From contig QMLW01000016.1 in NCBI GenBank assembly GCA_003646935.1, forward strand, positions 1 to 12,481: DNA of 12,481 bases, read 5' to 3'. Below, in pieces: positions 1 to 6,150 of the stretch. The stretch's first letter is position 1. Every line of letters starts with the position of its first letter. Both the position numbers and the translations under genes were made by a program. The notes under the pieces were generated by a model. It was not told where the DNA came from. It saw nothing but the letters and a program-made list of their open reading frames with translations, and made no database searches. The DNA is from Deltaproteobacteria bacterium. Its GTDB lineage: Bacteria > Desulfobacterota > DSM-4660 > Desulfatiglandales > B25-G16.

Positions 1-1353
1 ATGAGCCAAGCCGATTACAAAATGCTTCTCGATGATGTAGAGACCATGATCGAGGAGAAGGCCTTTCAAGAGCTCGAAAGGCTGTTGAGCCCGCTCCATC
101 CAGCAGACCTGGCGGACTTGTTAGAACACCTGGAGAGCGAGGAGAGGCACAGCGTACTCTCACTCCTCACCCCTGAAAGGGCTGGCGAGGTCCTGGCCCA
201 AATATCGCCCCCCATCCAGGAGAGCCTTACCAATGAACTCGATAACCAGAGACTCACCCGTGTTCTAAACGAACTTAATTCAGATGATGCCGCCGATATC
301 TTCAGCCACCTTTCCGAAGAAAGGGCTGAGGATATAATCGGATTGGTGAAGCCAGATGTGTCCGAGGAATTGCAGAGACTTGTCGGATATAAAAAGGATA
401 CAGCTGGCGGCATCATGGCCCTGGAATTCGTGTCCGTCAATGCCAACTCCACCATCCGAGAAGCCATTGAAAGAATAAGGGAAAAAAGAGAAGAGGTTGA
501 AAAACTCTATTATGTGTGGGTGGTTGATGATGCTGGCACATTGCTGGGTGTGGTGTCCATGAAAGACCTGCTCCTCGAGCCAATCGATACCAAAATCAAG
601 GACATAATGCACTCCGATGTTATCAGTGTAAATGCAAAAACTGACCAGGAAGAGGTAGCCAGGATCATCAAACAATACGATCTCACCCACGTACCGGTCG
701 TGAACGGTCATCACAAGCTGATAGGGAGAATTACTAACGATGATATCATAGACGTCATCGAAGCGGAGGCCAGTGAGGATTTCTCCTTGATGGCAGGTGT
801 TATGGATCAGGAAATCAGTGAAGGCTCCGCATTAAAGATCTCCAGGGCACGCCTTCCATGGCTCCTTTTATGCCTCTTGGGAGAGCTCTTCTCGGCTCTA
901 ATAATTAATCATTTTCATGGCTCAATAGAAAAGATCCTTGCGCTGTCATTTTTCATACCAGTGGTAATGGCAATGGGGGGAAGCACGGGCAATCAAGCGG
1001 CTACGGTTGTCATCAGAGGCCTTGCCACAGGCGAAATAAGCATAGTTCACACTGGTAAAAGACTTCTCACTGAGCTTTGGGTCGCCTTGATAAATGGTAT
1101 CCTCTGCGGCATCCTGTTAGGAGTAGTGGTAGCCCTTTGGCTCTCTGATCCCCATTTGGGTATAGGCATCGGGGTTAGCCTGATCGCCGTCATACTCTTT
1201 TCCGGCTCCTATGGGGCATCTATTCCTTTCTTCCTTAAAAAACTCAGGATCGACCCTGCACTGGCCGCTGGTCCCTTCATTACGACATCAAACGATATTC
1301 TGGGGCTCCTGATCTACCTCAGTATCATCACCCAGTTTCTGATCACTGCGTAG
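1..1353 (+). CDS. mgtE: Magnesium transporter MgtE
   Basis: This is an inner-membrane Mg2+ channel/transporter gated by intracellular Mg2+. The 450-residue length is that of a full MgtE. The layout is an acidic helical N-domain with superhelical repeats (about 10-125), two CBS domains (about 135-200 and 200-260), and about five membrane helices from residue 285 to the end. Family signatures visible are MGGSTGNQAATVVIRG in the membrane part and DPALAAGPFITTSNDILG near the C-terminus, the latter carrying the Asn-Asp pair of the Mg2+ selectivity site. The ATG is the first base of the window, so no ribosome binding site can be checked, but the N-terminal length is normal for the family. The last 11 bp overlap the convergent esterase gene. 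Confidence in the family is very high; cobalt transport is also known in the family. Confidence 0.96.
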   Translation: MSQADYKMLLDDVETMIEEKAFQELERLLSPLHPADLADLLEHLESEERHSVLSLLTPERAGEVLAQISPPIQESLTNELDNQRLTRVLNELNSDDAADIFSHLSEERAEDIIGLVKPDVSEELQRLVGYKKDTAGGIMALEFVSVNANSTIREAIERIREKREEVEKLYYVWVVDDAGTLLGVVSMKDLLLEPIDTKIKDIMHSDVISVNAKTDQEEVARIIKQYDLTHVPVVNGHHKLIGRITNDDIIDVIEAEASEDFSLMAGVMDQEISEGSALKISRARLPWLLLCLLGELFSALIINHFHGSIEKILALSFFIPVVMAMGGSTGNQAATVVIRGLATGEISIVHTGKRLLTELWVALINGILCGILLGVVVALWLSDPHLGIGIGVSLIAVILFSGSYGASIPFFLKKLRIDPALAAGPFITTSNDILGLLIYLSIITQFLITA

Positions 1354-2281
1354 CAAAAAGTCTTCTTGTTGCCCGTTTGATCCTATCCATGAATCCCCCG
1401 CGCCAAACCGGCCTCGCCAGTTTTCTTATCTCGGCAATCCTCTCCATCGCAGCCGCCTCTCCCATGGATATTAACTCCTGAGAGTGGGAAAAGTCCGTCC
1501 AATGGATGCCCCCCAGCTCCGGTCTGATCACGAGATCGGCGCATTCCAAATCGTATTCCTCAAGGTAAAAACCCTGGATTTCACCAGCCCTCACATAGAT
1601 ATCCACAGCTGTCTGAAGCTCCGAGGCTAGCGCTATATTCCTGTCTACAGCTATGGCGATGACCACCCGGGCGCCTTCCTCACGTGCATATCTCGAGGGT
1701 ACGGTACAGATGATTCCCCCATCTGACAATTGTCTCCCGTCAATCTCAACCGGGGGCAGGGCACCGGGAACGGCCGAACTCGCCAGTATCGAACGCCTCA
1801 GGGAGCCTTCCTTCAGAAGCACACATTCTCCGCTCTTTAGGTCCGTTGCAACGGTCCTGAACGGAATTGAAGTCTCCTCTATCCTGATATCAGGGATGAA
1901 ATAATTGATGAACTCCTCCATATCGCTCATGGGCAGAATGCCCGGCTTATAAAGAGCGCTCACGAGCCTTATCTTGGTCTTGAAATACCTCTGTATCCTC
2001 CTGCTTAGCCTCTGCTCTTCGCCGCTTTCCGCATCGCCCATGGCCTTGAGCTCCGAAGATGCATATAGATCACTTTCCAAAAAAGCGTACGCCCTCTCCT
2101 CCACCTGCTCAACCGTCATGCCGCTTGCCAGAGCACCACCGACAATCGAGCCAACGCTCGTTCCCACGATAATATCGGGGCTGATCCCCTCTCTTTCCAG
2201 GACCTTGATGGCGCCTATGTGGGCAAAGCCCCTCGCCCCACCGCCTCCCAGGGCCAGACCGAGCTTTCCGCCCTTTCTCAT
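1343..2281 (-). CDS. Patatin-like phospholipase/esterase (RssA-type)
   Basis: This 312-residue alpha/beta hydrolase of the bacterial patatin family has a Ser-Asp dyad. The oxyanion-hole loop GGGGARG is at residues 12-18, the nucleophile elbow GTSVG (Ser42) at 40-44, the SSAVPG segment at about 168-172, and the catalytic DGG (Asp186) at 186-188. The size and the short N-terminus are those of stand-alone, RssA/YlbK-like cytoplasmic enzymes. No signal peptide is seen. The start ATG has AAGGTG five bases upstream. The stop lies inside the mgtE 3' end, so the two genes converge with no room for a shared terminator. The likely activity is lipid acyl hydrolysis or esterase; the true substrate cannot be read from the sequence. 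The basic C-terminal tail (RIKRATRRLF) could contact membrane lipids (inference). Confidence 0.93.
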   Translation of the reverse strand: MRKGGKLGLALGGGGARGFAHIGAIKVLEREGISPDIIVGTSVGSIVGGALASGMTVEQVEERAYAFLESDLYASSELKAMGDAESGEEQRLSRRIQRYFKTKIRLVSALYKPGILPMSDMEEFINYFIPDIRIEETSIPFRTVATDLKSGECVLLKEGSLRRSILASSAVPGALPPVEIDGRQLSDGGIICTVPSRYAREEGARVVIAIAVDRNIALASELQTAVDIYVRAGEIQGFYLEEYDLECADLVIRPELGGIHWTDFSHSQELISMGEAAAMERIAEIRKLARPVWRGGFMDRIKRATRRLFATQ

Positions 2282-2521
2282 ACCCGCACCTTTTTTATGA
2301 TACCGAATTTCTTGTTCAGGATTGCGATAATCATATAATCAAAGGCAGATCATAGTATATAGTAGAATCCTAGCGTCTTCCTTTTTGATGGGCAAAATTA
2401 TATGAAGATAGCCACATAAGTGTAAAAGGGGCCGGATGCAAATGTTCTAGATTCATAATGCCAATCGCAGGGGATATCAGTTGCCTTTTTCTGTGTGCAC
2501 AAAGGCTGGAGCATTTGTTGC

Positions 2522-2899
2522 CTATACGGCTTGATGTATGCGTTCGTCAATAAGGTTCTCCAGTTGCCCTGAATCCCATCCTATGTAAGTGTGTCTTTTG
2601 TTGACGATGAAGGCTGGGAACCGAAAGAGCCTGTATCGTATCTGCTTCCAGAGGCCGAGGGGAGACTGCGCGTCAATCACTCGAATCTGAATCCTATGCC
2701 GATACAGATATGATATCTCCTGGAGCCACTTTGACAGGCGATCCACGGCCAGCTTCCATTCATCAGGATACTCATTAGTACAAGCACTACGATACTTGCC
2801 CTTTAGGCCTACATAACCAAAGATAAAACCACATCCCCGACACTTCATTTCCACAGTTGAGAGCATGGGGGCTAAGACTTCGAGAATTACTGGACTCAT
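2522..2899 (-). CDS. Small thioredoxin-like hypothetical protein with CxxC and third Cys
   Basis: This 125-residue protein is not recognised as a named gene. It has a Cys-Arg-Gly-Cys motif (Cys20, Cys23), a third Cys at 40, a YPDEW segment, then a beta-strand-like stretch (RIQIRVID, 69-76) and FPAFIVN (94-100) followed by YIGWD. The FPAFIV step, in which a Pro precedes a strand, is what thioredoxin-fold domains show at their cis-Pro, and the IGWD...LENLI ending also fits that fold. The CxxC lies far upstream of the fold core, so it may be a metal or redox site rather than the classical active site (inference). The start is uncertain: the ATG at 2899 has only a weak AGAGAG upstream, and Met12 or Met18 have no better site. 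It is a monocistronic - strand gene between the esterase and the 59-aa gene. Confidence 0.7.
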   Translation of the reverse strand: MSPVILEVLAPMLSTVEMKCRGCGFIFGYVGLKGKYRSACTNEYPDEWKLAVDRLSKWLQEISYLYRHRIQIRVIDAQSPLGLWKQIRYRLFRFPAFIVNKRHTYIGWDSGQLENLIDERIHQAV

Positions 2900-3060
2900 C
2901 TATAATCTCTCTACGATAAGGGTTACGCAAAATTTCATATCAATGATAGTAATATAACCCATATCCCTTTATTTACAAGATACAGATCGCGGAATCTTTA
3001 GGGATTGATCTATCTTTCCCAATCCTATATCGTTTTTGCTGGGGACTATATATCTACCTT

Positions 3061-3103
3061 AGCCCCGAGGCTTTAATTGGGGAACCAATGTTTCTACGGG
3101 GCT
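3061..3103 (+). other. Hairpin with GGAA tetraloop in the leader of the 59-aa gene
   Basis: The outer arms AGCCCCG (3061-3067) and CGGGGCT (3097-3103) are perfectly complementary. Inside, ATTGG-GGAA-CCAAT forms a 5-bp stem capped by a GNRA-type tetraloop, separated from the outer stem by an internal loop of about 8 and 7 bases. It begins about 9 bases after a TATATA box (3047-3052) and ends about 30 bases before the ribosome binding site of the next gene. It could be a 5' mRNA stabiliser or a regulatory leader. No known riboswitch class was recognised. Confidence 0.45.
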
Positions 3104-3146
3104 TTAACAAGGGAATATACGGGTAGAATTCAGGAGGAGGAATGTT

Positions 3147-3326
3147 ATGGACAGAAAGGGGGCGAAAGTCTATCTTGAGACAATTGATATTGAAACCAGC
3201 GGGGAGTTCTTTGAGGAAATTAAGCATGGCATTGCCAAAGCAGCAGGCCAGCAAGCAGCTGATATGATCCATGCAGCTATTCGGTTCAGGATTACAGAGG
3301 TACGGCCGATTGTTGAGGTGAGCTAG
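3147..3326 (+). CDS. Small protein of 59 aa, unknown function
   Basis: This short reading frame is supported by a near-ideal Shine-Dalgarno, GGAGGAGG at 3133-3140, six bases before the ATG. The product begins MDRKGAKVYLETIDIETSG and continues with an amphipathic helix-like stretch rich in Ala, Glu and Lys (FFEEIKHGIAKAAGQQAADM), then RFRITEVRPIVEVS. It has no Cys, no signal peptide and no membrane segment, so it should be a small soluble alpha/beta protein. I do not recognise the family. A competing ATG at 3143 would give a 41-residue, unprotein-like frame, so 3147 is preferred. The antisense frame here (3054-3272) looks like a shadow. The gene stands alone between the thioredoxin-like gene and the convergent ATPase gene. 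Confidence 0.6.
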   Translation: MDRKGAKVYLETIDIETSGEFFEEIKHGIAKAAGQQAADMIHAAIRFRITEVRPIVEVS

Positions 3327-3453
3327 ATCGAGTGATTAGCCAGATTGAGTTCAAAGATCCGCTTTCGAAAAGAGCCTTAAAGGCCGTGTGGAGAAGGAAA
3401 ATTTCATGAAGCATACAATTGAGGCTATCTGAATCTCATAGGAAGAAAATCCG

Positions 3454-4440
3454 CTATCCAGAGGGTGGAAAGAGGGCCTGAGCCACCTTTTCTACCATAC
3501 CCACGCCTCTAACCTCATTTTCAAAAAGGGGTATCTCACCGCAGACATTATCAAAAGATTGATACGCTTCTTCACGATACTTATCCTGCATCTTGATGCG
3601 GTTAATGATAAATTGAGCGGAATCTTTTCCCACTTCCGATTTATCGATAGCCTCGTTTATAATCACGCCGCCTATCGGTATTCCAAAATCCTTAAACCAG
3701 CCAATGAATCGGCGAATTACAGCAATGGGAAGAGACTCCAAAAGGGTCACAAAGAAAAAGGCACTTTTTTCCTCATCAGTCAAGAGGACTCTCATATGTT
3801 CTATCCTATCCCTAAACGTGGTGAGATACTCAAGCAATGGATCCTCTTCTTCTGCTACCTTCTTTTTCCGGAAGGAAAGGCTCAGCCTCATAGCCGCAGC
3901 TTCCTCCCGGCTTTTGTACATCTTGTCCACCCAGAGAGTATAGACCTTTGACATGCCTAAGAGCCTTCTGGCGTTTGCTGTAGGAGCAGTATCAAACACG
4001 TAAAACTCAAAGGCGTCTTCAAACATAATATTTATCATGTTCTCGAACATGGCCGACTCTTCAAATGCCGGATTCATAGTGGCAGACTCTATAAAATCAT
4101 CAGCCTTTGTGGGAATGTCGGCAAACTTAAGAAACCAGCTTATCTTTTCCCGGATCTCGCTCTTTGATCTTTCTATGGTGTCTTTTGTATCTATCTCCTG
4201 GACATAAAGATTTTCTGTCCCCGGTATTAACACGGGTTTTCCAAAGACATCCTGTTTGAAAAGGTTTGACAGGCTATGCACGGGATTTGTAGAGGCCAGG
4301 AGTGTCCTTTTACCCTGTTGTGCCATCCATAGTGCCACAGCCGCTGCAACAACCGTTTTGCCAACTCCCCCCTTTCCACCAAAGTAGGTGTATCTCATCT
4401 GGGGATGTCTCTTAAAGAAATCTTCCACGGTAGCTTTCAT
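3454..4440 (-). CDS. ArsA/Get3-like P-loop ATPase 2 (Asp-to-Asn in switch I)
   Basis: This 328-residue ArsA/Get3-type SIMIBI ATPase has the deviant Walker A GGKGGVGKT (21-29) and switch II DTAPTANARRL (150-160, family DTAPTGHTLRL). Switch I reads STNPVHSL, with Asn52 where ArsA and Get3 have the catalytic Asp of STDPAHSL. The Get3 Asp-to-Asn change is known to cripple hydrolysis, so this subunit may bind but not efficiently hydrolyse ATP (inference). The only Cys visible is in VCGEIPLF near the C-terminus, so there is no arsenite-binding Cys triad and no Get3 zinc CxxC. It is a paralog of the upstream gene, which it overlaps by 4 bp (ATGA), a sign of translational coupling; AGGAG lies eight bases before the ATG. 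It is the last gene of the cstA operon. Arsenic transport is unlikely despite the usual ArsA label. Confidence 0.92.
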   Translation of the reverse strand: MKATVEDFFKRHPQMRYTYFGGKGGVGKTVVAAAVALWMAQQGKRTLLASTNPVHSLSNLFKQDVFGKPVLIPGTENLYVQEIDTKDTIERSKSEIREKISWFLKFADIPTKADDFIESATMNPAFEESAMFENMINIMFEDAFEFYVFDTAPTANARRLLGMSKVYTLWVDKMYKSREEAAAMRLSLSFRKKKVAEEEDPLLEYLTTFRDRIEHMRVLLTDEEKSAFFFVTLLESLPIAVIRRFIGWFKDFGIPIGGVIINEAIDKSEVGKDSAQFIINRIKMQDKYREEAYQSFDNVCGEIPLFENEVRGVGMVEKVAQALFPPSG

Positions 4441-5420
4441 GATAATTTCTCCTCAAACATTACTTCTGCGAGATCTCTAATCACATCAAGCCCTTTTATC
4501 TCGGAATCGAATTCTGGAACAGCTGAAAGCACGGAAGAGCCAAATTTTGTATCAATCATCTCAAGGGCGCCGACCTGCATCTCTATCCTGTTCTTTAGAT
4601 ATGTTGGTATGTTATCTTTCAACAATTCCCTGTTAATGACCCGATTTACTATATATCCCGAAAGAGGCACCTTATATTTGGCAAAAAGCTGTGCCGCCTT
4701 TTCAGTATCCACTATGGTCATCTCTTCCGGGGTAAGCACGAAGAAAAAGGCGGTCTTTTCAGTATCTGTCATGATCTTGGAGGAACTTCCTATCCGATCC
4801 TTTATGTACATCAATTCGTTATATATCTCGTCCTGTTCTGTATCTTCCTCCCGCTTCATGGTAGCAATAGCCTTGTCATATTCCTTCATCTGCTCCCTCA
4901 GGCCGGTAATCTTTTCCAGCCACGCATCGTAGATGGATGCCATACTTAAATAGTAAAGGGCATGGCCCAGGGGGACGAGGTCATAAATGTAGTAGTCGAA
5001 ATCCCCTTTCACCACAATATCGACCACTGCATCGAAGATGGCGCTTTCCTCCATAGCTGGCTCAGCTGAGGAGGCCCTTATATAGTCTTCTATTTCCTCA
5101 GGGATCTTCTTCATGCCGTACATTGATATGATCTTCTGCCGTATTTCCTCCTGATAGTCCCGAACCCTCTTATCGGCATCGACCTCACAGGCAAAGAGGT
5201 TTTCCATTATCTCAACGTTTCCCTTGCCAAAGATATCGCGCTCGAATATATCGCTGAGCGATGCCTGTGGATCAACGGAGAATACGAGCACCCTTTTCCC
5301 CTTCTTTGCAAGGTAATAGGCCGTTGCCGCTGAAAAGGTGGTCTTGCCAAGCCCTCCCTTTCCACCATACATGAGGTATCTTCTGTTGGGATACCGTTCA
5401 AAGAAATCAACAAGGGACAT
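4437..5420 (-). CDS. ArsA/Get3-like P-loop ATPase 1 (altered switch II)
   Basis: This 327-residue paralog of the following ATPase starts MSLVDFFERYPNRRYLMYGG. Walker A GGKGGLGKTT is at 19-28, and switch I keeps the catalytic Asp (VDPQASLSD, Asp50). Switch II, normally DTAPTGHTL, is changed to DLVPLGHAL (147-155), losing both Thr residues. PAMEESAIFDAV (121-132) is shared with the partner (PAFEESAMFENM). The single Cys at 78 rules out the ArsA metalloid site. AGGAGG lies four bases before the ATG. About 76 bases separate it from the small gene upstream with no terminator seen, so it belongs to the cstA operon. With its neighbour it may form a heterodimer equivalent to the two fused halves of ArsA. 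The client or partner is unknown; the adjacent paired small proteins are the obvious candidates. Confidence 0.92.
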   Translation of the reverse strand: MSLVDFFERYPNRRYLMYGGKGGLGKTTFSAATAYYLAKKGKRVLVFSVDPQASLSDIFERDIFGKGNVEIMENLFACEVDADKRVRDYQEEIRQKIISMYGMKKIPEEIEDYIRASSAEPAMEESAIFDAVVDIVVKGDFDYYIYDLVPLGHALYYLSMASIYDAWLEKITGLREQMKEYDKAIATMKREEDTEQDEIYNELMYIKDRIGSSSKIMTDTEKTAFFFVLTPEEMTIVDTEKAAQLFAKYKVPLSGYIVNRVINRELLKDNIPTYLKNRIEMQVGALEMIDTKFGSSVLSAVPEFDSEIKGLDVIRDLAEVMFEEKLS

Positions 5421-5496
5421 ATGTCCTCCTTTGTGGTTTGCTGGGTTTCTCGAGTTTTATGTTAAAATCCTATGAACTCAAGGAACTCAACAAACA

Positions 5497-5784
5497 TTAA
5501 TACATGCTATCCATGAGATCCTTTTCCCTCAGCATCCTGCGCTTCCAGGTGGTGATCTGGGGCACAACATGGGGGAGCAAGCGGAGTGAATAGTAAGGCG
5601 GAAGTATGGGAATGCCAAGCATGTCACCCATGGTGATAAGGATGAAAAGGTGCTCCATGCTGGAGCGTTGTTTAAGTGCATGCCTTGCCATGCCATGGGT
5701 TGCCATGCCATACGTAAAGTCTCTTACAAAACCTAAAACGCCTCCTGTACTCTTCCTTTTTTTCCCTTTCTTTTTCTCTTCCAT
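5497..5784 (-). CDS. Small paired protein 2 (95 aa, WKRR/LRE signature)
   Basis: This 95-residue protein has a very basic N-terminus (MEEKKKGKKRKS) and a hydrophobic centre (LFILITMGDMLGIPILPPYY, 46-65). It ends with LRLLP, WKRRMLRE (80-87) and D-x-x-D. From residue 43 on it aligns without gaps to the 85-aa protein encoded just upstream, sharing LF, G, G-x-P, YY-x-LRL, P, WKRR, LRE and two Asp. Its N-terminal half contains a duplicated pentapeptide (GMATH GMARH) encoded by a 12-bp direct repeat. The ATG has GGAG only two bases upstream, a poor spacing, and lies 20 bases after the previous stop, so coupled translation is likely. It may be a small membrane-associated adaptor for the ATPase pair. 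It resembles, from memory only, small proteins found beside ArsA-family ATPases (cory-CC-star type), but lacks a terminal Cys-Cys. Confidence 0.8.
   Translation of the reverse strand: MEEKKKGKKRKSTGGVLGFVRDFTYGMATHGMARHALKQRSSMEHLFILITMGDMLGIPILPPYYSLRLLPHVVPQITTWKRRMLREKDLMDSMY
5685..5711. repeat. 12-bp direct repeat (15-bp period) within small gene 2
   Basis: TTGCCATGCCAT occurs at 5685-5696 and again at 5700-5711, with 3 bases between. On the coding (-) strand it yields the tandem peptide GMATH GMARH. It probably arose by slippage inside the gene. The paralogous small gene 1 has no counterpart. Confidence 0.85.
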
Positions 5785-5804
5785 GGCTCCAATCTCTTTT
5801 AACG

Positions 5805-6062
5805 TTATTCCCTTATCTGATCAAAGAAATCCCTTTCCCTTAAAACCCTTCTCTTCCATGGTCCAAGTCTTTTAACATAGTAAGGGAAAAGCCTCAAATG
5901 GTAATAGTTAAAAAGGCCGGGGAACCCAATTGCTTTACCAACGAGGGCTACCATAAACAGGTCGTCCAGACAACGCTTTTCTTTGTATACTCCTCCTATC
6001 AGGTCGTACAGAAAAAATCCTTTTAGATAATCCTTTATCGTTTGTATCCAGGGGTATTTCAT
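5805..6062 (-). CDS. Small paired protein 1 (85 aa, WKRR/LRE signature)
   Basis: This 85-residue paralog of the next gene product has an aromatic, partly hydrophobic N-terminus (MKYPWIQTIKDYLKGFFLYD), a hydrophobic middle (LFMVALVGKAIGFPG, 35-49), NYYHLRLFPYY (52-62), then WKRRVLRERDFFDQ (69-82). It is too short and too charged at the end to be a classical multi-pass protein. One membrane-dipping or interfacial segment is plausible (inference). It lies between cstA (88 bases upstream) and small gene 2 (20 bases downstream). No good Shine-Dalgarno precedes the ATG: the only purine run is GGCAG directly before it, and a T-run after a stem-loop lies immediately upstream, so its translation or transcription may be controlled there. 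The function is unknown. Synteny suggests it links CstA, or another membrane client, to the ArsA/Get3-like ATPases. Confidence 0.8.
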   Translation of the reverse strand: MKYPWIQTIKDYLKGFFLYDLIGGVYKEKRCLDDLFMVALVGKAIGFPGLFNYYHLRLFPYYVKRLGPWKRRVLRERDFFDQIRE

Positions 6063-6067
6063 CTGCC

Positions 6068-6133
6068 AAAAACGTAAGGGGATACACCCCTAGGACCATA
6101 AAGTCTCTCCCAGGTATTATATCCCCTTAAACG
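6068..6133 (-). terminator. Stem-loop plus T5 between cstA and small gene 1 (attenuator-like)
   Basis: On the - strand, AAGGGGATA (6128-6120) pairs perfectly with TATCCCCTT (6084-6076). CGT/ACG can extend the stem to 12 bp if two bases bulge. The stem is followed directly by TTTTT (6072-6068). The enclosed about 35 bases can pair further (CCTGGG with CCTAGG). It sits 6-70 bases before the start of small gene 1. It could be a partial terminator that lowers expression of the ATPase part relative to cstA, or an RNA-processing/stability hairpin. Confidence 0.5.
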
Positions 6134-6150
6134 CTTCTTAAAGACTAATC

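Noticed and set aside
3143..3268. Alternative 41-aa frame starting at the ATG at 3143
   Set aside because: The product is of unlikely composition (KQQASKQ and similar) and the spacing to the Shine-Dalgarno is too short compared with the 3147 start.
3054..3272. A 72-codon - strand frame opposite the 59-aa gene
   Set aside because: It has no ribosome binding site and an unprotein-like composition, and it lies antisense to a frame with an excellent one.
3454..5420. Tandem ArsA-type ATPases as part of the arsenic operon at 8760-12481
   Set aside because: They are on the other strand in the cstA operon and lack arsenite-binding cysteines.
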